A DNA stretch of 64,000 bases from CAXMST01 sp963793415. Its GTDB lineage: Bacteria; Actinomycetota; Thermoleophilia; Solirubrobacterales; 70-9. A program made the translations under genes and the position numbers. This document shows positions 1 through 7,857 of this stretch, piece after piece. Each line of letters starts with the position of its first letter. Positions within the stretch are counted from its first letter, which is position 1. The stretch covers positions 434,001 to 498,000 of the forward strand of contig CAWCAC010000002.1 in the NCBI GenBank assembly GCA_963793415.1, written 5' to 3'. Below the pieces are notes generated by a model, which saw nothing but the letters and a program-made list of their open reading frames with translations, did not search any database and was not told where the DNA came from.

Positions 1-25
1 AATGTAACCCGGGTCCGGGGTTCGT

Positions 26-43
26 GAGCCGGTTCCCCGGCTC
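26..43 (-). terminator. hairpin downstream of the AIM24 gene
   Basis: Perfect 7-bp stem GAGCCGG / CCGGCTC with a TTCC loop, a few bases beyond the stop codon of the leftward AIM24 gene. There is no T-run, as is common for hairpin terminators in high-GC actinobacteria, so its terminator role is inferred from position only. Confidence 0.45.
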
Positions 44-50
44 CCCCGAG

Positions 51-728
51 CTAGCGGCCGGCGAGCGGGGGCGGACCCTCCGACGGCTGCACCAGAACCC
101 AGCCCTGACCGGAGAACCCGACCTGGATGCTCTCGCCCGAACCCATCCCGATCAGGCTCTTGGCCTGGACGTCGGTCTTGATCTGGGTCGAGACGCCGCC
201 CGACCAGACGACCGCCGCCTGCGGGTCGGCGAAGGTCGGCGCCGAGCCGACGTCGAGCTTGACCGGCTCACCCTCTGTCATCAGCGCGACCATGCCCGAG
301 CCCTCGAGATGAATGTTGAAGAGGCCGCCCGCGATCATCCCGGCCTTGCCGCCGGAGACCTTCTTGATGTCCCACTCGATCCCGGCCTCGAAGGCGAGCA
401 CGTTGGAGCCGTTGGCGGTGATCGAATCGTTGTCGAGCTTCAGGACCAGGATCCGCTGGGCGCGCTCGGCGAGGAAGACCTCGCCGCTGCCAGAGGCCTT
501 CATCAGTCGCAGCGACTCGCCCGTCATCGCCTTCTTCATCAACCGGCCCATGCCGCCGCCCTGGTGCTCGAACTTGACGTCGCCCTGGTAGGCGACCATC
601 GCACCGTTGCGGGCCATCACGGTCGTCTCCGACAGCTCGACCTTGAGCAGGTATTCGTTCTGGAGCGTGAATGCGTCCCCAGTCTCGACCTCGGCGAAGC
701 CTCCAAGGCTTCCTTCCATGTCCGACAT
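51..728 (-). CDS. AIM24 family protein
   Basis: A 225-residue protein matching the AIM24 (former DUF124) family: a glycine-rich beta fold with strands such as YLLKVELSETTVMARNGAMVA near the N-terminus and a GEPVKLDVGSAPTFADPQAAV stretch near the C-terminus. No signal peptide or membrane segment. Bacterial members have no settled biochemical role; the mitochondrial relative is linked to inner-membrane organisation. The start at 728 is chosen because GGAGGAG lies 6 nt upstream; the reading frame stays open far upstream, but that part is antisense to other genes. It is divergent from the Bax inhibitor-like gene at 828, and the 100-bp gap should hold both promoters. Confidence 0.85.
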   Translation of the reverse strand: MSDMEGSLGGFAEVETGDAFTLQNEYLLKVELSETTVMARNGAMVAYQGDVKFEHQGGGMGRLMKKAMTGESLRLMKASGSGEVFLAERAQRILVLKLDNDSITANGSNVLAFEAGIEWDIKKVSGGKAGMIAGGLFNIHLEGSGMVALMTEGEPVKLDVGSAPTFADPQAAVVWSGGVSTQIKTDVQAKSLIGMGSGESIQVGFSGQGWVLVQPSEGPPPLAGR

Positions 729-827
729 CCGAATCTCCTCCTGATGCTTGGGGCCCCCGGCAACACCCGGAGCGGCTACCGGGCCCCAGCCTATCCTGGG
801 CGGGCCCGTTCGGTACCTTCTACGCAG

Positions 828-1493
828 ATGAGCGATCTCGATTACCAAGGCGGCGCTGTCCAGCACGAAACCCTCGCGGCGGAGAGAACGGACGTCGGAG
901 CGTTGCTCGGGCAGGTCATGTTCCTCGTCGCCGTTGCGCTCGGCTTCCTCGCGCTCGGCAGCTGGATCGGCCGCGACATGTCCGAGGGCGCCGCGATGGG
1001 CTGCTTCTTCGCCGGCTTCGGGATGTTGATCGTCGCCAACTTCGTCAAGGTGCTGCGGTTCGGCCCGGTCGCCGTCGCCTGGCTCTACACGATTGCGCTG
1101 CTGCTCGGCCTCGGCCTCGGCCCGGCCCTGAACCAGCTGATCACGACCGACCCCGACGTCGTCACCACGGCCGCTGCGGGCACCGCTCTGGCGACGATCG
1201 GCGCCGGCGCGATCGGCTTCTACGTCTCCAAGGACCTGGCGCCCTGGATGAAGCCGCTGTCGCTGCTGATCCTCGGCGCGGTCGGCGTCTCGATCGTGCT
1301 GCTGATCCTCGGCACCTCGGCGCCGCCGCTGCTCAGCTTCGTGATCCTGATCGTCTCGACGCTGCTGATCGTCGTCGACTTCAACTACCTGCGCAAGCAC
1401 GGCACCGAGCAGGATGCCGTCTGGCTCGCGACCGGGATCTTCGTCTCGATCATCAACATCTTTTTGTCGCTGCTCAACCTGCTGAGCAACTAG
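828..1493 (+). CDS. Bax inhibitor-1 family membrane protein
   Basis: A 221-residue, strongly hydrophobic protein with about seven membrane segments beginning near residue 25. The last segment block, DFNYLRKHGTEQDAVWLATG then a hydrophobic INIFLSLLNLL end, is the pattern of the Bax inhibitor-1/YccA superfamily, in which conserved acidic residues near the C-terminus gate a pH-sensitive calcium leak in the structurally studied bacterial member. A TACCTT box 8 nt before the ATG suggests a nearly leaderless transcript. The stop overlaps the end of the convergent MpaB-like remnant by 4 bp. Specific physiological role in this organism is unknown. Confidence 0.8.
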   Translation: MSDLDYQGGAVQHETLAAERTDVGALLGQVMFLVAVALGFLALGSWIGRDMSEGAAMGCFFAGFGMLIVANFVKVLRFGPVAVAWLYTIALLLGLGLGPALNQLITTDPDVVTTAAAGTALATIGAGAIGFYVSKDLAPWMKPLSLLILGAVGVSIVLLILGTSAPPLLSFVILIVSTLLIVVDFNYLRKHGTEQDAVWLATGIFVSIINIFLSLLNLLSN

Positions 1494-2131
1494 GAAGCCC
1501 GGGGCATCAGCGCGATCGGAGGGTTGCCCTCCTTGGCGAGCTTGCCTTCGGCGCGGGCTACGTTGTCGAAGTGGATGCTGTTGCGGCCGCGGGCGATCGG
1601 GCGGGGGGAGACCGGCCGGGAGAGCTTGAGGCCGCGGACGACGGTCTCGTAGGCGAGCTGCCGGCGGCGGTTCCAGCCGAGGCCGTAGTGCTCGCGGACG
1701 ATGGGCGGCAGGCTGCCGAGCATGATCAGGTTGTGCGGGTCGCGGGCGAGCAGGCCGGCGGCGCCGAAGGGAATCTGGAAGGCGACGCCGTAGCCTGTCT
1801 TCCGCGCCTCGTCGGTGAGGTGCATCTCGTCGCTCGCGAGGCGGCCGTCGAAGTAGGCGCGGAACGCGGCCCAGCCGACCGGCGCGACCTCGGCCGGCAT
1901 CCCGAAGAGCTCGCCGAAGTGGACCCAGTCGGCCCAGTAGCGGTTCTTCTCGTCCGCAGACATCCGCCGCACCAGGCGGTCGTAGAAGTAGGCCCCGGAG
2001 TCGGCGGCAACGGCGATCGTCCACAACATCAGCTCGGGGTCGAAGGCGCGGTATGGGGTCCCGGCCGGGAACCTCGGGCCGGCATCGGACCCGAGCTCGC
2101 CCTCGACCGCGGAGTGCATCCGCGCGACCAC
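1490..2131 (-). pseudogene. MpaB/DUF2236-like oxygenase, 5'-truncated
   Basis: About 213 codons match the C-terminal two thirds of the DUF2236 family (latex-clearing-protein / mpaB-type haem oxygenase fold), including YRAFDPELMLWTIAVAADSG and the downstream RYWADWVHFGELFGMP stretch. Family members usually run to about 280-320 residues and begin with a segment carrying the GG.....QVAHP haem-ligand motif; that segment is absent. The frame loses similarity at about 2131, and within 6 bp an equally 5'-truncated TetR gene begins on the other strand. The pair looks like the remains of two divergent genes whose facing 5' ends were removed by one deletion. The GTG at 2131 is only an artificial start. 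Probably non-functional because the haem-binding part is missing. Confidence 0.7.
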
Positions 2132-2136
2132 TGCGG

Positions 2137-2571
2137 GCGGGCCTGACTCCGCGCTACTTCTACGAGAGCTTCGCCTCCGCCGACGAGCTCACCACTGCCG
2201 TCGTCGAGGCGACGATCGAGGCGTTCGTCGGCTACGCGATCGACGACCCGCGCCGCGCGCGGATCCTGTTCGTCGAGGCCGCGACCTCGGAGGCGCTGCG
2301 CGAGCAGCGGGCGCTGGCGCTGCGGACCTTTGCGGCGCTCGCGGCCGCTCAGGGCCGGGAGCTCTTCAGCGACGCCGAGGAGCACGCCGCGCTGCTCGAG
2401 AACACCTCGATCGTCGTCGCCGGCGGAATCGGTGAGCTGCTGCTCGCCTGGACCCGCGACGAGCTGCGGAGCAGTCGCGAGCAGCTGATCGAGGACGCCG
2501 TCGACCTGATCGCCGCGTTCGGCGTCGCCGTCTCCCGCCTCGCTGCCGCACGCGGCCGCGGCCGCGAATAG
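2137..2571 (+). pseudogene. TetR family regulator, 5'-truncated
   Basis: From A-GLTPRYFYESFASADEL onward this is the end of helix 3 of a TetR DNA-binding domain followed by a full-length ligand-binding domain (about 145 codons). The preceding roughly 40 residues of the helix-turn-helix are missing, and the frame upstream runs antisense into the MpaB-like remnant. An ATG at 2053 would give an open frame but its product before residue 29 has no TetR character. Without helices 1-2 it cannot bind an operator. A TAGGGT box overlapping its stop codon probably drives the next gene. Confidence 0.7.
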
Positions 2572-2580
2572 GGTCCCGGC

Positions 2581-3435
2581 GTGCAGTTCGGCCTCGCAAT
2601 CTTCCCGACCGAGGGCTCCGCCCAGCCGGTCGAGCTCGCCCGCGATGCCGAGGACCGCGGCTTCGAGTCCCTGTGGTTCCCCGAGCACACCCACATCCCG
2701 GCCGACCGCGCCACCCCCTATCCGGCCGGCGGCGAGCTGCCCGATGAGTACCGCAGCATCTATGACCCGTTCGTCGCCCTCGCCGCTGCCGCTGCCGCGA
2801 CCGAGCACCTGCTCGTCGGCACCGGCATCTGCCTGATCGTGGAGCGCGACCCGATCGTCACGGCGAAGGAGGTGGCGACGCTCGACCGGATATCCAACGG
2901 CCGCTTCCTGTTCGGCGTCGGCGCCGGCTGGAACATCGAGGAGATGGAGAACCACGGCACCGACCCGCGAACCCGCTTCGGTCTGATGCGGGAGCGGATC
3001 GAGGCGATGAAGCAGATCTGGACGACCGATGAGGCCACCTACAGCGGCAAGCACGTCGCCTTCGACCGGATCTGGTCGTGGCCGAAGCCGGTTCAGGCTC
3101 CGCACCCGCCCGTCCTGATGGGTGGCAACAGCGACGGCGCCTTGCAGCGCGCGGTCGACATCGCCGACGGCTGGCTGCCGAACCCCGAGACACGGATCAG
3201 CGTCCTCGCCGACCGCATCGGCGAGCTCCAACGCCGGGCCGACGCCGCCGGCCGCGAGCGGCTGCCCGTCACCTTCTACGGGGTCAAGCCCGAGGCGGAG
3301 GCGCTGCGCGCTTATGCCGAAGCCGGCGTCGATCGGGCGATCTTCTACCTGCCGCCGCTGCCGCTGGCCGAGCTCGAGCCGGCGCTCGACGCCTACTCGG
3401 CGCTGGCCGGCTCGTTCGAGGCCGCGGGGATCTAG
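2581..3435 (+). CDS. LLM class F420-dependent oxidoreductase
   Basis: A 284-residue luciferase-like TIM-barrel protein: MQFGLAIFPTEG start, WFPEHTHIP near residue 37, GTGICLIVERDPIVTAKEVA, GVGAGWNIEEM and GGNSDGALQRAVDIADGW. This pattern places it among actinobacterial TIGR03619-like F420-dependent reductases; the substrate cannot be told. The GTG start is 6 nt behind a TAGGGT box that overlaps the stop codon of the TetR remnant, so a leaderless transcript is likely. It was probably once downstream of, or regulated by, that TetR gene. Confidence 0.85.
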   Translation: MQFGLAIFPTEGSAQPVELARDAEDRGFESLWFPEHTHIPADRATPYPAGGELPDEYRSIYDPFVALAAAAAATEHLLVGTGICLIVERDPIVTAKEVATLDRISNGRFLFGVGAGWNIEEMENHGTDPRTRFGLMRERIEAMKQIWTTDEATYSGKHVAFDRIWSWPKPVQAPHPPVLMGGNSDGALQRAVDIADGWLPNPETRISVLADRIGELQRRADAAGRERLPVTFYGVKPEAEALRAYAEAGVDRAIFYLPPLPLAELEPALDAYSALAGSFEAAGI

Positions 3436-3458
3436 GCCGCAGCCCGCGGGGCCTACGC

Positions 3459-4388
3459 TCAGGCCTCGGCGCCGTCGAGGTCGGGCTCGGGCGGCAGCAG
3501 CTCCGGCGAGCTGACGTCGACCGGGTCGAGCGCCTCGAACTCGCCGGTCAGCTGCTCGGGCGGGAAGCAGACCTGGCAGAAGCTGAGGCCGAAGTCGGTG
3601 ACGTGGATGCTGCGCCGGGATGACTGGCCGCGGAAGATGCCGCTGTTGACCGACTTCATCGCCTCGACCACTTCCGGCTGCGCCTCGAGGACCTGGTAAG
3701 CGGTTTCGTCGAGGACCGGGTCGCGGCGGATCGCGACAAGCCCGAGGCGGACGAGGTTGTCGAGGTAGGCGGGAACGAGGCCGGGCCGCTGGCAGCCCGC
3801 CTCGCGGCCGACCAGGGAGAGGCGCCGCGCCACCTCGCGGGCGCCGAGCCCGAGCGGCGCGGCGCGATTGACGTAGACGATCGCCTGCGGCCCCTCGTTG
3901 ACGAGCAGCTTCAGGATCCGCGCTTCGTCCGGGGCGAGCTGGTCGACGATCCGGTCGAAGCCGGGGTGGATCGGGTCGTTGTCCTTGGAGATCTCGGAGG
4001 CCCGCTCGAACAGCGCCGCGCCGCGCTCGCGCAGGTAGTCGGCGCGCCGACGCCGCTCGGCGTCCCCGACCCGGTCGACGCCGTCCTGCGTCTCGTCGGC
4101 GAGCGGCTCGCCGTCGAGCTCGCCAATCAACCGCCGCAGGTTCTCGACGGTCTCCTCGCGGACCTCGTCGATCAGCTGCGCCGCCGACTCGCCCGAGAGC
4201 GCCGCCTCGGTCAAGCGCCGGCCGGCCCTCACGGTGGTGCCGATGCCCCAGCTCGCGCCGCGGACCCAGGATCCGACCAGGATCCGGGCCATGCCCGGCA
4301 CCGCGTCGATCGGTATCGGCCCGACCTCGATCCCCGCCGCCTCCTCGACCGGCTCGCCTGGGTACTCGGATCGCTGGGGGTCGCTCAC
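3459..4388 (-). CDS. DUF4393 / Abi-alpha family protein
   Basis: A 309-residue soluble protein. Residues about 130-290 (DPIHPGFDRIVDQLAPDEARIL, then GLVPAYLDNLVRLGLVAIRR and IHVTDFGLSFCQVCFP) have the layout of the Abi-alpha/DUF4393 domain: a helical segment, a winged-helix-like block and a C-terminal strand pair. The N-terminal part has an amphipathic stretch around IPIDAVPGMARILVGSWVRG. The family was named after a proposed abortive-infection role, but many members sit in core genomes with no defence neighbours, as here. GTG start; a TAGCAT box lies 10 nt upstream. Function unproven. Confidence 0.65.
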   Translation of the reverse strand: MSDPQRSEYPGEPVEEAAGIEVGPIPIDAVPGMARILVGSWVRGASWGIGTTVRAGRRLTEAALSGESAAQLIDEVREETVENLRRLIGELDGEPLADETQDGVDRVGDAERRRRADYLRERGAALFERASEISKDNDPIHPGFDRIVDQLAPDEARILKLLVNEGPQAIVYVNRAAPLGLGAREVARRLSLVGREAGCQRPGLVPAYLDNLVRLGLVAIRRDPVLDETAYQVLEAQPEVVEAMKSVNSGIFRGQSSRRSIHVTDFGLSFCQVCFPPEQLTGEFEALDPVDVSSPELLPPEPDLDGAEA

Positions 4389-4442
4389 GACGCGACCGAT
4401 GCTAAGGGCGCCACGCCACGCCCTGCAACCGGGAGCCTGCGC

Positions 4443-5996
4443 TCAGCGGTCGCGCAGCTCGCGGCGCAGGATCTTGCCCGAGGCTGACTTCGGGATCGCG
4501 TCAGTGCGCTCGAGGATCCTCAGCTTCTTCTGCGGAGAGACCTGCTTGGCGACGTGCTCCAACAGCTCCTCGTCGCTGACCTCGGCACCCTCGGCGACGA
4601 CGACGAAAGCCTTCGGCAGCTCCCCGGCCTCCTCGTCGGGGACGCCGATCACGGCACAGTCGGCTACGGCCGGGTGCGCGATCAGGAGCGCCTCGAGCTC
4701 GGCGGGCGGCACCTGGAAGCCCTTGTACTTGATCAGCTCCTTGAGCCTGTCGACGATCGAGTAGTAGCCGTCGGAGTCGACGATTGCGATGTCGCCGGTC
4801 CGCAGCCAGCCGTCCTCGGTGATCGTTTCGTTCGTCGCCTGCTCGTTGTTGAGATAGCCGACCATCACCTGCGGCCCGCGCACCCAGAGCTCGCCGCGCT
4901 CACCGGGCTCGACGTCCTTGCCGGTCTCGGGATCGACGAGCCGCGACTCCGTCCCCGGGAGCTCGGGCCCGATCGTGCCCGGCTTGATTCCCTCGAGGGG
5001 GCAGAAGTGGCTGACCGGGCTCAGCTCGGTCATCCCGTAGCCCTGCGTGACCGGAACGGCGAGGCGCTCGGCGACCTGCTCGGTCAGCTCCGGCCCGAGC
5101 GGCGCCGCTCCGGACATGATCATCCGCAGCGAGCTCAGGTCGCGGCCGTCGACCGCGGGGTGCTTGGCGAGCGCGAGCGCGATCGGGGGCACCACGTAGG
5201 CGCAGGTGACCGAGTGGTCCTCGATCAGCCCGAGGAACTCTTCGAGGTCGAAGCGCGGCATCGTCACGATCGTCGCCCCGTTCCAGAGGCCCATGTTCAT
5301 GATCACCGTCATCCCGTAGATGTGGAAGAACGGGAGCACGCCGATCAGGACGTCGTCGTCCCGCATCGGCATCGCCGCGTTCGTCTGCACGATGTTCGCG
5401 ACCAGGTTCCGGTGCGTCAGCATCACGCCCTTCGGGAGGCCGGTCGTACCGGAGGAGTAAGGGAGGACCGCCAGATCCGTGGCCGGGTCGATCGCGACGT
5501 CGGGGGGCGCAGCGCCGGAGCCGAGCAGCTCGCCGATCTGGGTCACGCCCTCCTCGTCGCCGCTGCCGCCGAGCAGGACGATCTCGGTCACGTCAGTGCC
5601 CTCGATCGCCTCGCGCGCGATCTCGAGGAAGGTCGGGATCGTGAACAGCATCTTCGCCCGCGAGTCGTGCAGCTGGTGGTTGACCTCGCGCGAGCTGTAG
5701 AGCGGGTTCGCGGTCGTGTTGACGCCGCCGGCCCGGTTGACGCCGTGGAAGATCACCGCGTACTCGGGCAGGTTCGGCATGTATATGCAGACGGCATCGC
5801 CCTTGCCGATTCCGCGCGCCGCCAGCGCTCCGGCGAGGGTGCTCGAGAGGGCGTCGAGCTGCGCGAAGGTGATCGCCCGGCCGCTGGGTCCGTCGATCAA
5901 TGCCGGCTTGTCCGGATGCTCGGCGGCTTTGCTCATCACGAACGAGCTGATGTCGAGATCGGGGATCTCGGGCGCAGGGGCGGTTGCAGGGGTCAA
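4443..5996 (-). CDS. acyl-CoA ligase (4-coumarate-CoA ligase type AMP-binding enzyme)
   Basis: A 517-residue ANL-superfamily enzyme that adenylates a carboxylic acid and transfers it to CoA. Visible motifs: the P-loop-like LPYSSGTTGLPKGVMLTHRN, the GYGMTELSPVSH motif (A5), GWLRTGDIA (A7), IVDRLKELIKYKGFQVPP (A8 hinge) and the catalytic Lys in PKSASGKILRREL (A10). Aryl, medium-chain or terpenoid acids are all possible. The start is the TTG at 5996, the only NTG with a Shine-Dalgarno (GGAGGAGAG) just upstream of the conserved N-terminus; no ATG is available. It is divergent from the histidine kinase at 6063. Confidence 0.85.
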   Translation of the reverse strand: MTPATAPAPEIPDLDISSFVMSKAAEHPDKPALIDGPSGRAITFAQLDALSSTLAGALAARGIGKGDAVCIYMPNLPEYAVIFHGVNRAGGVNTTANPLYSSREVNHQLHDSRAKMLFTIPTFLEIAREAIEGTDVTEIVLLGGSGDEEGVTQIGELLGSGAAPPDVAIDPATDLAVLPYSSGTTGLPKGVMLTHRNLVANIVQTNAAMPMRDDDVLIGVLPFFHIYGMTVIMNMGLWNGATIVTMPRFDLEEFLGLIEDHSVTCAYVVPPIALALAKHPAVDGRDLSSLRMIMSGAAPLGPELTEQVAERLAVPVTQGYGMTELSPVSHFCPLEGIKPGTIGPELPGTESRLVDPETGKDVEPGERGELWVRGPQVMVGYLNNEQATNETITEDGWLRTGDIAIVDSDGYYSIVDRLKELIKYKGFQVPPAELEALLIAHPAVADCAVIGVPDEEAGELPKAFVVVAEGAEVSDEELLEHVAKQVSPQKKLRILERTDAIPKSASGKILRRELRDR

Positions 5997-6062
5997 GTCT
6001 CTCTCCTCCGGGGTCGACCGGAGGCGAGCGTATCGAGGCGTGCACCGCATCGCCGTCCGCTC

Positions 6063-7433
6063 ATGGGATTCGCGCTCGCGGCCGATTACGTTGAGGTGGT
6101 GGACGAGAGATCGGGCGGGTCGGGGGAGGGCCCCGACTGGAAGCTGATGGCGAGGGCCCTGTCGGGCCTGTACGTCGCGGGCGCGACGATGGTCGTGCTG
6201 ACTCTGCTTTTGCCGCAGGCGAACTCTCCAGACGAGACGGGTTCGCTGATCGTTCTCGGCAACGCCTATCTCGTCGGCGTACTTTTGTACGCGTTCGCGG
6301 GCCGGATTCCGCCGTGGATGCTGGCCGTCGTGCTCGCAATCGGGACAGTCCACATCACCGCTGTCGCCTACTTCTCGAACGAGCTGCCGAGCCCGCTGAT
6401 CTTCTTCTACCTCTGGGTCCTGATCTACTCGGCCTACTACTTCGAGCGACGCACTGCGATGACGGAGATCGCCTTCGTCGCGGTCAACTTCGCGGTCCTG
6501 ATCATGGTTCACGAACCGCCGAGCGGCGAGGCGTGGTGGGTGGTCGGGATGGGCTCGATGCTGGTCGCAACGGGGCTCGTTGCCGCGATGAGGCTGCGCG
6601 GTGAGGCGCTCGTCGCGAGCCTGCTTCGCAACGTGCGCGAGCGCGAGCGCGCCCAGCGCGAGGTCGCGCTGCACCGCGACAACCTCGAGCAGCTGGTCGC
6701 AGAGCGGACGGCTGCGCTGCAGGTCGCGAATCGTGAGCTCGAGGCGTTCAGCTATTCGGTGTCACACGACCTGCGCGCGCCGCTGCGCAGCCTCGACGGG
6801 TTTTCGCAGGCGCTGATCGAGGACTACGGCGCGCAACTCGAGGGGGAGGGCGAGGACTACCTGCGTCGGATCCGGATGGCGAGCCAGCGCATGGCGAGGC
6901 TGATCGACGACATGCTGTTGCTCTCACGCCTCTCGCGCAGCGAGATGAGCCGGGACGAGATCGACCTCAGCCGGATTGCGACCGAGACGATCGCCGAGCT
7001 CGCCGAAGGCGATCGCGATCGCGAGGTTGCCGTGACGGTGCAGCCGGGCCTGGTCGCGAGCGCCGATCCACGGCTGGTCCGGATCCTGATGCAGAACCTG
7101 ATCGGCAACGCGTGGAAGTTCACCTCGAAGCGGGAGGGCGCGGCGATCGAGGTCGCCGCGGCGAACGGCGTGCCGAACGCCTTCCTCGTCCGCGACAACG
7201 GCGTTGGTTTCGACATGGCCTACGCGGACAAGCTCTTCGGCGCCTTTCAGCGACTGCACTCTGCCGGCGACTTCGAGGGAACCGGCGTCGGGCTCGCCAC
7301 CGTCCAGCGGATCGTCGGCCGCCATGGGGGCCGCGTCTGGGCGGAGTCGGAGCCCGATTCTGGCGCTACCTTCTACTTCACCCTTCCGCGAACGAGGACG
7401 GCTGATGACGAACAAGATGATCCTGCTGGTTGA
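6063..7433 (+). CDS. membrane sensor histidine kinase
   Basis: A 456-residue kinase. About five membrane segments occupy residues 33-175 and form the sensor; a short coiled coil (residues 185-225) leads to the HisKA domain with the phospho-accepting His in VSHDLRAPLRSL at about residue 235. The ATPase part shows NLIGNAWKF (N box), DNGVGFD (G1) and GTGVGLA (G2). The SVSHDLRAPLR style is that of bacteriophytochrome-like kinases that partner with Rcp1-type single-domain regulators, which is what follows, overlapping by 29 bp. The input signal is unknown. The ATG at 6063 lacks a clear ribosome site, so a start a few codons downstream is possible. Confidence 0.85.
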   Translation: MGFALAADYVEVVDERSGGSGEGPDWKLMARALSGLYVAGATMVVLTLLLPQANSPDETGSLIVLGNAYLVGVLLYAFAGRIPPWMLAVVLAIGTVHITAVAYFSNELPSPLIFFYLWVLIYSAYYFERRTAMTEIAFVAVNFAVLIMVHEPPSGEAWWVVGMGSMLVATGLVAAMRLRGEALVASLLRNVRERERAQREVALHRDNLEQLVAERTAALQVANRELEAFSYSVSHDLRAPLRSLDGFSQALIEDYGAQLEGEGEDYLRRIRMASQRMARLIDDMLLLSRLSRSEMSRDEIDLSRIATETIAELAEGDRDREVAVTVQPGLVASADPRLVRILMQNLIGNAWKFTSKREGAAIEVAAANGVPNAFLVRDNGVGFDMAYADKLFGAFQRLHSAGDFEGTGVGLATVQRIVGRHGGRVWAESEPDSGATFYFTLPRTRTADDEQDDPAG

Positions 7434-7857
7434 GGACAATCCCGACGACGAGGCGCTGACGCTGCGCGCGTTCGAGAAGAACAACATGACCAACGAGGTG
7501 GTGGTCGCTCACGACGGGGCGGAGGCGATCGAGTGGCTGTTCGCCGAGGGCGCCCACTCCGATCGCGATCCTGATGACCACCCCGAGGTGGTCCTGCTCG
7601 ACCTGAAGCTGCCCAAGGTCGATGGGCTCGAGGTGCTGAGACGGATCCGCGAGAACGAGCGCACGAAGCTCCTGCCGGTGATCATCCTCACCACCTCCGA
7701 GGAGGAGAGCGACAGGCTCGCCGGCTACTCGCTCGGCGCCAACTCCTACATCCGCAAACCGGTCGACTTCTCCCAGTTCATCGAAGCGGTGCGCCAGCTC
7801 GGGCTCTACTGGCTGGTCCTGAACGAGTCGCCGCCGGAGCCGCGATCCGAAACATGA
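7405..7857 (+). CDS. single-domain response regulator (Rcp1-like)
   Basis: A 150-residue receiver domain with no output domain: acidic pair in LLVEDNPDDE, phospho-acceptor Asp at about residue 66 in LLDLKLPKVDG, the Thr/Ser switch in IILTTSEEE and the Lys in IRKPVDF. It starts inside the kinase gene (29-bp overlap) and ends with a 4-bp ATGA overlap with the next gene, so the three are translationally coupled. Likely a phosphoryl shuttle between the kinase and the receiver-GGDEF-EAL protein. Confidence 0.88.
   Translation: MTNKMILLVEDNPDDEALTLRAFEKNNMTNEVVVAHDGAEAIEWLFAEGAHSDRDPDDHPEVVLLDLKLPKVDGLEVLRRIRENERTKLLPVIILTTSEEESDRLAGYSLGANSYIRKPVDFSQFIEAVRQLGLYWLVLNESPPEPRSET

Noticed and set aside
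729..2024. N-terminal extension of the AIM24 frame
   Set aside because: Antisense to the Bax-inhibitor-like gene and to no known domain; a strong ribosome site supports 728.
2053..2136. ATG 2053 as start of the TetR gene
   Set aside because: The added 28 residues do not form helices 1-2 of a TetR domain and are antisense to the MpaB-like sequence.
3459..4388. Phage-defence island around the Abi-alpha-like gene
   Set aside because: Neighbours are ordinary metabolic genes, no toxin, nuclease or mobile gene is adjacent; the family name alone is not evidence.
4554..6062. First 500 codons of a long plus-strand frame running into the histidine kinase
   Set aside because: Antisense to the acyl-CoA ligase, compositionally abnormal; the real kinase begins at 6063.
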